Shown here piece by piece: positions 17,081-25,612 of a stretch of 64,000 nucleotides of DNA. Within the stretch, counting starts at the first letter, position 1; the number at the start of each line of letters is the position of its first letter. Under the pieces are notes generated by a model. The model did no database searches. It saw nothing but the letters and a program-made list of their open reading frames with translations, and had not been told where the DNA came from. The position numbers and the translations under genes are program-made. The DNA comes from JABWBD01 sp040768665 (GTDB lineage: Bacteria; Planctomycetota; Planctomycetia; Pirellulales; Thermoguttaceae), in assembly GCA_040768665.1 (NCBI GenBank), contig JAXGMN010000058.1:15251-79250 (forward strand). Direction: 5' to 3'.

Positions 17081-19150
17081 ATGGAAGAAGACCAAAAACC
17101 CGACCAGCCGGAACGCCGTTCTGACCGCAAGTCCCCTCAAATGGGTAGTGGCCTGATCTGGTACCTGCTCGCTGCGGGGGTGGGGGCTCTCTTTCTCGTG
17201 ACCGCCCTTGGCAATCGTCTTGGGGTCGCCATCCCGTATATGCAACTGGTGCGACTCATCGAGCAGGGGGAGGCGGGCAAGAATCCCAAAGCGGCGATCG
17301 AACTGGTCGAGGGAACGGATGCGAACAAGCAGCGGGTCCGATATTCGCATCTGGAAAATCTGACCGTGGGGATCAATGAGGTTACCGGTACCGTTACCCG
17401 CGAGGTGCTCGAACCGGTCTCCGAACGGACTGGACCTCGCAAGACGAAGTTTCGCTCTGCGCGCCGCGGCCTGGGCAATGACGACAACTATCTCTTCCAA
17501 CTCCTCAAACAACACGGTTTCACTGACGTTCGCGCCGAAGAGACGCCTAGCGGATGGTGGAGCGATTACGCGCCGTTGTTTCTGCTGACCGGTTTGCTCG
17601 TGCTGGGCTTCCTGGTCGTGATGCGGCGTCTCGGCGGAGCGGGCTCGGCAATGGCATTCGGCCGCAGTCGCGGCAAATTGATCGCCCATGAAGACGTCGG
17701 GGTGACATTCCATGACGTAGCCGGCATCGACGAAGCCGTCGACGAACTGCGGGAGGTCGTCGAGTTTCTCAAGACCCCCGAGAAGTTCCGGATGCTCGGC
17801 GGCCGGATTCCCAAGGGCGTGTTGCTGGTCGGCCCGCCGGGCACTGGAAAGACGCTCCTGGCCAAGGCGATTGCCGGCGAGGCGGGCGTGCCTTTCTTCA
17901 GTCTATCCGGCTCGGATTTCGTGGAGATGTTCGTCGGCGTGGGTGCTGCGAGAGTCCGCGACATGTTCCAACAGGCCCAACTTCGGGCCCCCTGCATCGT
18001 CTTCATCGACGAACTCGATGCGCTTGGCAAGACGCGGGGAACGAGCGTTGTCGGAGGCCATGACGAGCGCGAGCAAACGCTCAATGCTCTGCTGGTCGAG
18101 ATGGACGGGTTCAGCTCCAACAGCGGCGTGATCGTGATGGCGGCAACCAACCGCCCTGAGACTCTCGACCCCGCACTGCTGCGGCCCGGGCGATTCGACA
18201 GGCACGTTCTGGTCGATCGGCCCGATATTCGCGGCCGTGAGGCGATTCTCAAGGTCCATGTCAAGAACGTCAAACTCGACGAGTCCGTCAACCTGAAAGA
18301 AGTCGCCGCGATTACCTCGGGCTTCGTCGGCGCCGACCTGGCGAACCTGGTGAACGAAGCGGCCTTGCTTGCAGCGCGCGAGGACAAGAAGTCGGTGACG
18401 ATCGACGAATTCAACGAGGGGGTCGAACGAGTAACCGCGGGGCTCGAGAAACGGCAGCGGATCATCAACGACGACGAGAAGCAGCGCGTCGCGTACCATG
18501 AAAGCGCCCACGCTCTGGTCGCGTGCAGCCTGCCCAACACCGATGCGGTCCACAAGGTCTCGATTATTCCCCGTGGGCTGGCCGCATTAGGCTACACCAT
18601 GCAGCGGCCGGAAGGCGATCGGTACCTGATGACGCAGGGCGAATTGGAGAGCCGCATTCAGGTCCTGCTGGGCGGCACGATCGCCGAGGAAATGGCGTTC
18701 AGCGATGTCTCCACGGGAGCGCAAAACGACCTCGAACGGGCGACGGAAATCGCCCGTAGCATGGTCATGGATTTCGGCATGAGCCGACTCGGCCGCGTCA
18801 ACTACCGTGAAAGCTCCCGTTCGGTCTTCCTGGCGGGCGGAGGTGATGCCGCCCGCGAACGCTACCACAGCGAACAGACCGCCCGCGAAATCGACCAGGA
18901 AATCAAGCGGATTATCGACGAATCGCTCGAAAAGGCCCGCCACATCCTGGAAACGCGGCGCAAAGCACTCGAGGCCCTGGCCGCAGCCCTGATCGAAAAG
19001 GAAGTGATCGACAGCGAGGAGCTCAAACGGATCATCGAGGCCAATTCAACGAGCCCGCTGATCGTACCGGGGACCACCATGGCGCCCAAACGGCTGGCCG
19101 GCGCCAAAAGGGAAAGCCTCGAACCTGAAGCGCCGGCCGCTGAGAACTGA
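17081..19150 (+). CDS. ftsH: ATP-dependent zinc metalloprotease FtsH
   Basis: Membrane-anchored AAA+ protease that degrades misassembled membrane proteins and regulators. The 689 residues have TM1 near 20-42, a periplasmic domain, TM2 near 165-187, Walker A GPPGTGKT at about residue 251, Walker B IVFIDELDA, the second region of homology (NRPETLDPALLRPGRFDR) and the zinc motif HESAH near residue 473 in place of the common HEAGH. The ATG at 17081 was chosen; the frame extends upstream to a TTG within the promoter, which is unlikely. The C-terminus ends in a low-complexity tail (RLAGAKRESLEPEAPAAEN). Confidence 0.96.
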   Translation: MEEDQKPDQPERRSDRKSPQMGSGLIWYLLAAGVGALFLVTALGNRLGVAIPYMQLVRLIEQGEAGKNPKAAIELVEGTDANKQRVRYSHLENLTVGINEVTGTVTREVLEPVSERTGPRKTKFRSARRGLGNDDNYLFQLLKQHGFTDVRAEETPSGWWSDYAPLFLLTGLLVLGFLVVMRRLGGAGSAMAFGRSRGKLIAHEDVGVTFHDVAGIDEAVDELREVVEFLKTPEKFRMLGGRIPKGVLLVGPPGTGKTLLAKAIAGEAGVPFFSLSGSDFVEMFVGVGAARVRDMFQQAQLRAPCIVFIDELDALGKTRGTSVVGGHDEREQTLNALLVEMDGFSSNSGVIVMAATNRPETLDPALLRPGRFDRHVLVDRPDIRGREAILKVHVKNVKLDESVNLKEVAAITSGFVGADLANLVNEAALLAAREDKKSVTIDEFNEGVERVTAGLEKRQRIINDDEKQRVAYHESAHALVACSLPNTDAVHKVSIIPRGLAALGYTMQRPEGDRYLMTQGELESRIQVLLGGTIAEEMAFSDVSTGAQNDLERATEIARSMVMDFGMSRLGRVNYRESSRSVFLAGGGDAARERYHSEQTAREIDQEIKRIIDESLEKARHILETRRKALEALAAALIEKEVIDSEELKRIIEANSTSPLIVPGTTMAPKRLAGAKRESLEPEAPAAEN

Positions 19151-19250
19151 GAGCCTATCCCAAAACCGTCGGAGGAGAGGGGGACAGGCACATTTTGCTC
19201 CGAAGACTCCGCAAAATGAGCCAGTCCCCGATGGTTTTGGGATAGGCTCT
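19150..19250. repeat. Palindromic repeat between convergent genes, copy 1
   Basis: The outer arms AGAGCCTATCCCAAAACC (19150-19167) and GGTTTTGGGATAGGCTCT (19233-19250) are perfect inverted copies. They begin at the last base of the ftsH stop codon and end 16 bases before the stop of the opposing receiver gene. Nested inside is a second stem, GGGGACAGGC (19180-19189) with GAGCCAGTCCCC (19218-19229), flanking ATTTTGC/GCAAAAT. It probably serves as a bidirectional terminator. Variants occur at 29607-29664 and 29910-29928. Confidence 0.85.
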
Positions 19251-19266
19251 GAGGCCGCCAGCCCCC

Positions 19267-19680
19267 TTATCGCCGTACAATCCGCCAGTTGTACGTCGTC
19301 GCTAAAGCCTCGTGGACGGCCCCGGTGATCTGAATGCGACTCACGGGTTTGGACAGGACGGAAAAGGCCCGGGCCCGCCGCGCCTGCTCAACCAACATGT
19401 CATTCAGGTCGGCAGAGAGAATAATGCACGGCATCAGGGCCTTGATCCGCTTGACCAGGCGCAGCGTCTCCAGCCCGGTGAGCTTCGGCATGTGCATGTC
19501 CATCAGGAGGACATGAACCGTTTCCCGCCCCACAATTCGCAGGGCCTCTTCTCCATCTCGAGCCTGAAGCGTGCGGAAGCCCTGCCGCTGGAATACCTCA
19601 TCGAGCGTCTCGCGAAACGCCGAATCGTCGTCGGTGATCAAGAGCGAGGGTGCATCGGTCAACATCGTTGCGGGCCTCAC
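19267..19680 (-). CDS. Stand-alone response regulator receiver protein
   Basis: The 137 residues form a single CheY-like receiver domain with no output domain. The phosphoacceptor is Asp61 (LLMDMHMPK), with acidic residues at 17-19 (TDDDS), Ser89 at the switch position and Lys111 (SKPVS). It probably signals by protein contact with a partner kinase or effector that is not in this window. It is convergent with ftsH. A start at residue 6 (MLTDAPSLL) is equally possible. Confidence 0.88.
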   Translation of the reverse strand: MRPATMLTDAPSLLITDDDSAFRETLDEVFQRQGFRTLQARDGEEALRIVGRETVHVLLMDMHMPKLTGLETLRLVKRIKALMPCIILSADLNDMLVEQARRARAFSVLSKPVSRIQITGAVHEALATTYNWRIVRR

Positions 19681-20249
19681 AGAATCTAATCCTCTAGATT
19701 GCGGTGCAAATCAAGTGCCGCCGCAGAGCTGAGTGAGACGAATCCGCGCCAAACATCGTTGCTGTAACATTTTACATCCGATGTCTCTTTCAGGCGATAT
19801 CAGAATTTGCCCATTATGTAGAATCTGGGAAGTCATTAAACAAGCAGGCGAGACTGCCATTTCGGCAGTCGAGCTCGAGTGAGCCCGGCTGTTGCCGACA
19901 ACCGACGTGCTGGGCAGTCGATGGCTGACCAGGCGTGGCTGTTGCCAACCGCCTCACCCGGTACGGGCGTGCCACTTGCCCTGCTCTTTGCCCTCCCTAT
20001 ACTTACCTAGGGACCAGCATGGGCTGGCTGTCAGGGTTTTGCTCACCCTCGAAAGATTCCCGGAAGCGGAGGCGCGGCACTCTTGTGCCCGCGGCCAAGC
20101 TGGCAACTGTCGTGCATGGCGCGGTCGGTCCCGGCGGCACTTCTGCAGGGTAGGGTGGGGGCACTCGATCTGGTATGCCTCGGGGTCCGGCAGTTGCCCG
20201 CCAATCCTGGTCCGCTCTTTCGATTCGTTGTTGGGAAGGATTTTTTGTC
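19681..20249. other. Intergenic region upstream of sdhC
   Basis: A 569-base gap between the divergent receiver gene and sdhC. The first part (19690-19850) is AT-richer than the rest and contains AATCTA..TAGATT at the start. A 7-base stem GACTGCC/GGCAGTC lies at 19852-19870. I see no convincing gene or RNA; the open frames running through it are the complement or shadow of sdhC. Confidence 0.45.
20233..20240 (+). promoter_or_regulatory. Ribosome binding site that fixes the sdhC GTG start
   Basis: GGGAAGGA lies nine bases before GTG at 20250. It favours that start over the upstream ATG-like start at 20175. Confidence 0.6.
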
Positions 20250-21149
20250 GTGAGCATTCTTGGTCCAGCCTCGCCGTTCGGCAACCACCAATTCATCATT
20301 CGTCGGATTCACTCGCTGCTCGGCCTCATTCCTATCGGGGCCTACCTGGTTTTCCACCTGGCCACGAATGCGGCCATTATCGACGGAGTTGCGGCCTACC
20401 AGCACCGGGCGGACCAGATCCATCGGCTGGGCCCAACCACCATCTTCGTGCTCGAATGGCTCTTGATCTTTCTGCCGATCCTCTTTCACGGCATCATCGG
20501 GATGGTCATCGTCGCACGGGGCGAGCGGAACGTCGCCAATTACCCATACGGGAGCAATGTTCGCTACACGCTTCAGCGATGGACCGGGGCGATCGCCTTC
20601 GTGTTTATACTCTGGCACGTCTTCCATATGCACGGCTGGATCCGCGCCGATTGGTGGATCGAAGGAGTGGCGTCGCGTTTCGGTGGCCATATGTTCGATC
20701 CGGAAAACGCCTACTCCGCCGCAGAGGCGATCCGGGCGTCGTGGGTGATTATTGCCCTTTACGCGGTGGGGGTTCTTGCGTCGGTGTATCACCTGGCAAA
20801 CGGCATCTGGACAATGGGCATTACCTGGGGCGTCTGGACCAGTCCGCACGCGCAGCAGTGGGCCAAGCTCCCCTGCCTGGCATTCGGCCTGCTCCTCGGC
20901 TTTCTCGGTCTTGGCTCGCTCTACGCGATGGTGGTGATTGAACCGCCGCAATCCTTGGTCGAACCCGACACCGCAAGCCTTCCACACGGAGAGCTTGAGA
21001 AAGAACTGGGACAGGCACCTCGCGAACCGTCGAGTTTGCCGCATTTTCGCGGTCGCGGCTCGGAGCCCGTCCCATTTTTTCAGAAGCGCGGACCGGCACC
21101 GATCTCCCTCGATGCCGGGGCCCCGGCTCGGATCCAACCGCATTCTTGA
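20250..21149 (+). CDS. sdhC: Succinate dehydrogenase/fumarate reductase cytochrome b subunit
   Basis: Membrane anchor carrying heme b and passing electrons between SdhAB and quinone. The 299 residues have five hydrophobic helices with His residues in helices (RIHSLLGLIPIGAYLVFHLATN, LFHGIIGMVIVARG, LWHVFHMHGW, VYHLANGIWTMGITWG), typical of the single-subunit diheme family seen in Bacillus, Bacteroidetes and delta-proteobacteria. The last 60 or so residues after MVVIEPPQS are low-complexity, and the DNA there (21008-21075) matches the GGGACAGGC repeat family. The tail therefore looks like a captured repeat. First gene of sdhCAB. Confidence 0.92.
   Translation: MSILGPASPFGNHQFIIRRIHSLLGLIPIGAYLVFHLATNAAIIDGVAAYQHRADQIHRLGPTTIFVLEWLLIFLPILFHGIIGMVIVARGERNVANYPYGSNVRYTLQRWTGAIAFVFILWHVFHMHGWIRADWWIEGVASRFGGHMFDPENAYSAAEAIRASWVIIALYAVGVLASVYHLANGIWTMGITWGVWTSPHAQQWAKLPCLAFGLLLGFLGLGSLYAMVVIEPPQSLVEPDTASLPHGELEKELGQAPREPSSLPHFRGRGSEPVPFFQKRGPAPISLDAGAPARIQPHS
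21008..21075. repeat. GGGACAGGC-type inverted repeat inside the sdhC 3' end
   Basis: TGGGACAGGC (21008-21017) pairs with GCCCGTCCCA (21066-21075) with one wobble. The interior has TTTGCCGCATTTTCGCGG and GGCTCGGAG segments like those of the copies at 19180-19229 and 32401-32489. Here it is translated as part of the SdhC tail. Confidence 0.7.
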
Positions 21150-21173
21150 CGAACTGACGAGGTCTAGGAATTC

Positions 21174-23141
21174 ATGGCAAGACGTAGGGTAATTGTCGTC
21201 GGAGGAGGACTGGCCGGCCTGGCGGCGACGATGAAACTGGCCGAACTCGGGGTGGACGTCGACCTGTTCAGCCTTACTCCGGTCAAGCGGTCGCACAGTT
21301 GCTGTGCCCAAGGGGGGATCAACAGCGTCAACAATCTGACACGACAGTTGGGCGACGTCGAGTGGAAGCACTTCGACGACACCGTCTACGGCGGCGATTT
21401 CCTCGCCCACCAGCCGCCGGTCCGCGAGATGACCCAGTGGGCACCGCGAGTCATCGACCTGATGGATCGACTGGGTGTCACATTCAACCGCACTCCCGAA
21501 GGCTTTCGCGACCAGCGGCGGTTCGGCGGCACGCTGTTCGCCCGCACCTCGTTCGCCGGCGCCACCACGGGACAGCAGTTGCTCTACGCCCTGGACGAGC
21601 AGGTCCGCCGGTGGGAAGTGACGGGCCACGTCAAGAAGTACGAATTCTTCGACTATCTCGGCCCGATCCTTGACGACAACGGGGTCTCGCGCGGCTGCGT
21701 CGCCCAGGACATGGTCAGCATGGAAATCCGCGCGTTTCCGGCGGATGCCGTGATGATCGCCTCGGGCGGATGCGGACTGATCTACGGCCGCTCCACGATG
21801 TCGATGGCCTGCACGGGCAGCGCGGCCAGCCGCACGTTCCAGGCCGGCGCCCGCTACGGCAACGGCGAGTTTATCCAGGTCCATCCGACCGCGATCCCCG
21901 GCGCCGACAAGCTCCGGCTGATGAGCGAAAGCGCCCGGGGCGAAGGGGGGCGCGTCTGGGTGCCGCGGAAGCCGCAGGATCCGCGAACGCCCCGCGATAT
22001 CCCGGAAGCCGAACGCTACTACTTTCTTGAAGAGCGATATCCGAAATACGGCAATCTCGTCCCCCGTGACATCGCCACGCGCGAGATTTTCAACGTCTGC
22101 ACGAAGGAGGGGTTGAGCGTCGAGCGGGACCGGCTGTGCGTCTACCTCGACGTCAGTCACCTCTCGCGCCAGCTTTTGGACACGAAGCTGGGCGGCATCC
22201 TGGAGATTTACGAGAAGTTCCAAGGGGTCGACCCGCGCACGACGGCCATGAAGATCTTTCCGGCCGTCCACTATTCGATGGGCGGTCTGTGGTGCGACTA
22301 TGAGCGGACGGCGGACGGCGGTTTAAGTATCGGCTCTCCCCGGAACCAGCAGACGAGCATCCCCGGCGTCTATGCGATCGGCGAGTGCGACTACCACTAT
22401 CACGGCGCCAACCGCCTGGGAGCCAACTCGCTGGTTGCCTGCATTTTTAGCGGTCTGATCACGGCCCCGGGCGCGGCGGCGCTGGTCGAAAACGTCGACG
22501 GACGGCCAGCCGCCGCGCAGCCGTCGACGGTTTACGACCGCGAGGTGCATCGCCACCTGGCCGCATACAAGGAATTGCTCGCGCGCCCGCAAGACGGCGA
22601 GAATCCCTACCTGATTCATCGGGAGTTGGGTGAAGCGATGACCAAGGCCGCCACGGTGGTCCGGCACAACGACGAGTTGGACTGGGCCTATGACCAGGTG
22701 CGAGACCTGGAGGACCGGGCCCGGCGCGCATCGCTCTCCGACACGGGCAACTGGACCAATCAGAACGTGATCTTCACGCGGGCTCTGCTGGACATGTTCC
22801 CGTTGGCTAAGACGATCCTCAAAGGGGCCCGGCTTCGGGACGAATGCCGCGGCGCGCATTACAAGCCGGAGTTCGTCTTTCCCGAAATCAGCACGGACAA
22901 TCCGGCCGAGCAACATCGGCAGGCCGAAGCCTGGTGCGATGCGTTCGCGGAGAACAACCGCAAGTGGCTCAAATCGACGATCGCTTCCTGGTCGGCGGAG
23001 GACCGCGAACCGGCGATCACGTACGAGGAGGTCGATACCTCGCTGATTCCGCCTCGGCCGCGTCTGTACGGCGTGGTCGGCGGCGACATCATCGAGCAGG
23101 TGTGGCGCGAGCGCCACGTGCCCGAAGAAGCGACCGTCTAA
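21174..23141 (+). CDS. sdhA: Succinate dehydrogenase/fumarate reductase flavoprotein subunit
   Basis: Catalytic subunit oxidising succinate to fumarate with covalently bound FAD. The 655 residues begin with the dinucleotide fold VVGGGLAGLAATMKLAELG. The FAD-attachment His lies in KRSHSCCAQGGINS. Later come the substrate-site segments HPTAIPGADKLRLMSE, ARGEGGRVW, VHYSMGGLWCDYERT and GECDYHYHGANRLGANSL. The length fits the group that pairs with a single cytochrome b subunit. It starts 24 bases after sdhC and is followed by sdhB after 30 bases. Confidence 0.96.
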   Translation: MARRRVIVVGGGLAGLAATMKLAELGVDVDLFSLTPVKRSHSCCAQGGINSVNNLTRQLGDVEWKHFDDTVYGGDFLAHQPPVREMTQWAPRVIDLMDRLGVTFNRTPEGFRDQRRFGGTLFARTSFAGATTGQQLLYALDEQVRRWEVTGHVKKYEFFDYLGPILDDNGVSRGCVAQDMVSMEIRAFPADAVMIASGGCGLIYGRSTMSMACTGSAASRTFQAGARYGNGEFIQVHPTAIPGADKLRLMSESARGEGGRVWVPRKPQDPRTPRDIPEAERYYFLEERYPKYGNLVPRDIATREIFNVCTKEGLSVERDRLCVYLDVSHLSRQLLDTKLGGILEIYEKFQGVDPRTTAMKIFPAVHYSMGGLWCDYERTADGGLSIGSPRNQQTSIPGVYAIGECDYHYHGANRLGANSLVACIFSGLITAPGAAALVENVDGRPAAAQPSTVYDREVHRHLAAYKELLARPQDGENPYLIHRELGEAMTKAATVVRHNDELDWAYDQVRDLEDRARRASLSDTGNWTNQNVIFTRALLDMFPLAKTILKGARLRDECRGAHYKPEFVFPEISTDNPAEQHRQAEAWCDAFAENNRKWLKSTIASWSAEDREPAITYEEVDTSLIPPRPRLYGVVGGDIIEQVWRERHVPEEATV

Positions 23142-23171
23142 CGATTCGGATCCTTTGAAGCGACAGAAATC

Positions 23172-24059
23172 ATGAGCGATCCACGGCATCCTCATTCCGA
23201 CGGGCGGCAGACTGCCTCGCACGGCGATGGCCGTTCCGTGCGGGACTTCAACGTCGTCATTCTACGGCAGGACGGTCCGGGGCAGCCGAGCTACTGGGAG
23301 CGGCACGTCGTCGAGTACGAGCCGGACATGAACTGCATCAGCGTTTTGCAGAAGATCGCGGCCACCGCTCGCACGGCCGACGGCAAGCGCGTGGCACCGG
23401 TCGCCTGGGACTGCAATTGCCTCGAGGAGGTTTGCGGCGCGTGCACGATGGTGATCAACGGCCGCGTCCGGCAGGCCTGCACGGCCCTGGTCGACAAACT
23501 CCTGGAAGACAATCCCGAGCAGATCGAGCTGCGGCCGATGACCAAGTTTCCCGTGATCCGCGACCTGATGGTCGACCGGTCGCGGATGTTCAACACGCTC
23601 AAGAAGCTCAAGGCCTGGGTGCCGGTCGACAGTTACCTCGACATGGGCGCGGGGCAGCGCCAGTCGCAAGAGAACCAGCAGATGGCCTATGCGCTGAGCA
23701 AGTGCATGACTTGCGGCTGCTGCCTCGAGGCGTGTCCCCAGTACCTGAAGATCGAACTCCAACGGAAGGAAGGGGAGACCGAGGAGGAATTTCACGCGAG
23801 GGAACGAGAACTCCACGACCGCGCATTCATCGGCGCGATGGGCATCGCCTCGGTCGACCTTTTCAATACCAATCCGGTCGGCCGCATGACCGCCACGGAA
23901 CGGCTCGACGCGTTGGTTGCCGAAGGCGGGATTCAGATTTGCGGCAACGCGCAGAATTGCGTGCGGGTTTGTCCGAAGGACATCCCGCTGACCACCTCGA
24001 TCGCCCGCGCCGGCCGGTCCGCGACGGCTCACATGCTCAAGCGGTGGTTCGACCGGTAG
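23172..24059 (+). CDS. sdhB: Succinate dehydrogenase/fumarate reductase iron-sulfur subunit
   Basis: Transfers electrons from SdhA to the quinone site through three Fe-S clusters. The 295 residues show the [2Fe-2S] motif (CNCLEEVCGACTMVINGRVRQAC region, about residues 81-103), then CMTCGCCLEACPQY and CGNAQNCVRVCPKDIPL for the [4Fe-4S] and [3Fe-4S] clusters. A Gln/His-rich N-terminal leader of about 25 residues precedes the fold. It completes the sdhCAB operon. Confidence 0.95.
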   Translation: MSDPRHPHSDGRQTASHGDGRSVRDFNVVILRQDGPGQPSYWERHVVEYEPDMNCISVLQKIAATARTADGKRVAPVAWDCNCLEEVCGACTMVINGRVRQACTALVDKLLEDNPEQIELRPMTKFPVIRDLMVDRSRMFNTLKKLKAWVPVDSYLDMGAGQRQSQENQQMAYALSKCMTCGCCLEACPQYLKIELQRKEGETEEEFHARERELHDRAFIGAMGIASVDLFNTNPVGRMTATERLDALVAEGGIQICGNAQNCVRVCPKDIPLTTSIARAGRSATAHMLKRWFDR

Positions 24060-24306
24060 GGCCTGCCGGTCGCAAAAAACCGCGAAGCTCGTGGGGGCAC
24101 CGCGCCTCGGCTCCCCACGGGTCAATTCGATTCCCCGGGCAGCCAGCCACTGAAGTACGCAGAGCACGTCGTTCAAGAATGGTCCACGGATATTCTGTTC
24201 CGTTCCCCACTCGTCATTGACGTTCAGATCAGCCAGCACGCCGAGGAAACGCGCGAAACCGCGGCGGGCGGGCGGCATCACACTGCAGCGATTGGTTCGG
24301 GCCGGA

Positions 24307-25476
24307 TCAAACCTTGATGAACGTCTTCTTGCGATACATCCAATACAGGATCAGCCAGATCACGATGAAGGCCGCCAAAGCTTCGACGAAACTACTCCAC
24401 GGCCCCGGTCCAACCCAATAGCTCAGGCCCCCGTCAACCCCGATATTCTTGTTCGTGGTCCAGCCTTTGACGAAGATATTGCCAATATTCCGGAAATCGA
24501 AAAGGTGTGCCGCCATATACACCGCGATTGAGTTGCTCCCAATGACCACGAAGAAGAAGGCCCACTTCCGAAAGCCCCAGATGTCGATGATCAGGTAGAA
24601 CAGCGCCAAGATCGCGAAGCCCGCAGCTCCCACGAAAAGCACCCAGGAACCGGTTGTCACCGATACGATCAGGGGATACCACCGACTCCAGACAAGGCTC
24701 AAAGCCAGACACACCAGGGCAGTCACTGCAAGCAATCCGAGCTTGGCCAACGGGCGTTTTGCCGACTTCAGCAGTTGTCCGGCCATGGCGCCGAGCAGGA
24801 CGATGCAACTGGAGGCCATGGGCAGACTGACGATCCAGGTGAAATTCCACTTCACGGGACGCAAGTCGCCAAGGACGACGTCATCCACGTAACGCGGGAA
24901 ATTCACCTCGGGCGTCAGGATGCCTGCGCCGTGTCCGGGCACGGGCACCAGCATGATCAAGGCCCAGTAACCCAGCAGCAGGGCGGCCAGGGCCGCCAAC
25001 TGTCCGCGAAAACTGAGGTTCAAGATCACAAGCGAGGCGACCAGATAACCGATCGCAATCTCTTCGAGAACGTTGTTGAAGAGGTAGAACCTCGACGCAT
25101 CGAACAAGAGTAGATGGCCGCCGGCGATCGTTCCCAGAAAGAACAGAGCCCCCGTTCGCCGGATGATGTGCCAATACAGTCGTCCCTTGCTGTCGCCCCG
25201 GCTGAGCCGATTGCCGAACGCATAGGGCATGGCCACACCGACGACGAAAATGAACAGCGGCCTGATCAGATCCTTCACGTGGAACGCGTCACCCCATTGC
25301 GAATACCGCAACTGGTGGCCGAGCGCATCGGCCCAAGGCTGATCGATCGCGTCAAACAGCGCGCTGAGGATTCCGGCATGGCCGATCTCGCCGTCGGCCA
25401 GCAACAAGAACATGACGAAACCCCGCATCGCATCGAGCGATCCTAATCGCATTCCGGCTGGTTGTTCTTCCGCCAT
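24307..25476 (-). CDS. Membrane acyltransferase-like protein (DUF5009/HGSNAT type)
   Basis: The 389 residues have about ten hydrophobic helices. The N-terminal RLGSLDAMRGFVMFLLLADGE and the RPLFIFVVGVAMPYAF segments resemble the bacterial relatives of heparan-alpha-glucosaminide N-acetyltransferase (DUF5009), which are thought to move acyl groups across the membrane onto sugars. A His follows in the second loop (AFHVKDLIRP). ATG 25476 is taken as the start, with 25497 as the alternative. It lies head-to-tail with a secreted FAD oxidoreductase, so a role in glycan modification is plausible but unproven. Confidence 0.75.
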   Translation of the reverse strand: MAEEQPAGMRLGSLDAMRGFVMFLLLADGEIGHAGILSALFDAIDQPWADALGHQLRYSQWGDAFHVKDLIRPLFIFVVGVAMPYAFGNRLSRGDSKGRLYWHIIRRTGALFFLGTIAGGHLLLFDASRFYLFNNVLEEIAIGYLVASLVILNLSFRGQLAALAALLLGYWALIMLVPVPGHGAGILTPEVNFPRYVDDVVLGDLRPVKWNFTWIVSLPMASSCIVLLGAMAGQLLKSAKRPLAKLGLLAVTALVCLALSLVWSRWYPLIVSVTTGSWVLFVGAAGFAILALFYLIIDIWGFRKWAFFFVVIGSNSIAVYMAAHLFDFRNIGNIFVKGWTTNKNIGVDGGLSYWVGPGPWSSFVEALAAFIVIWLILYWMYRKKTFIKV

Positions 25477-25612
25477 TTTTACTCTCCGAGGGTGCATACC
25501 GAGGTTCGCTGTTGATCTCCGGCCCGCGACTCACGTCCAAATCTCGTCGATGATTTTCACAATCTTGTCGCCCGTATCGACGGCAACCTTTAAGGAAACA
25601 TTGCGTGCGAAG

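Noticed and set aside
19681..20249. Possible tRNA or small RNA in the gap upstream of sdhC
   Set aside because: I looked for cloverleaf and strong terminator patterns and found only a 7-base stem.
19892..20941. 349-codon plus-strand frame ahead of and over sdhC
   Set aside because: A different frame from sdhC; the product is Arg/Pro-rich without membrane helices, while the sdhC frame gives the full cytochrome b.
20043..22271. 742-codon open frame on the minus strand over sdhC/sdhA
   Set aside because: It is complementary to clearly coding sdhC and sdhA, and its translation is Arg/Asp/Val-rich without domain content.
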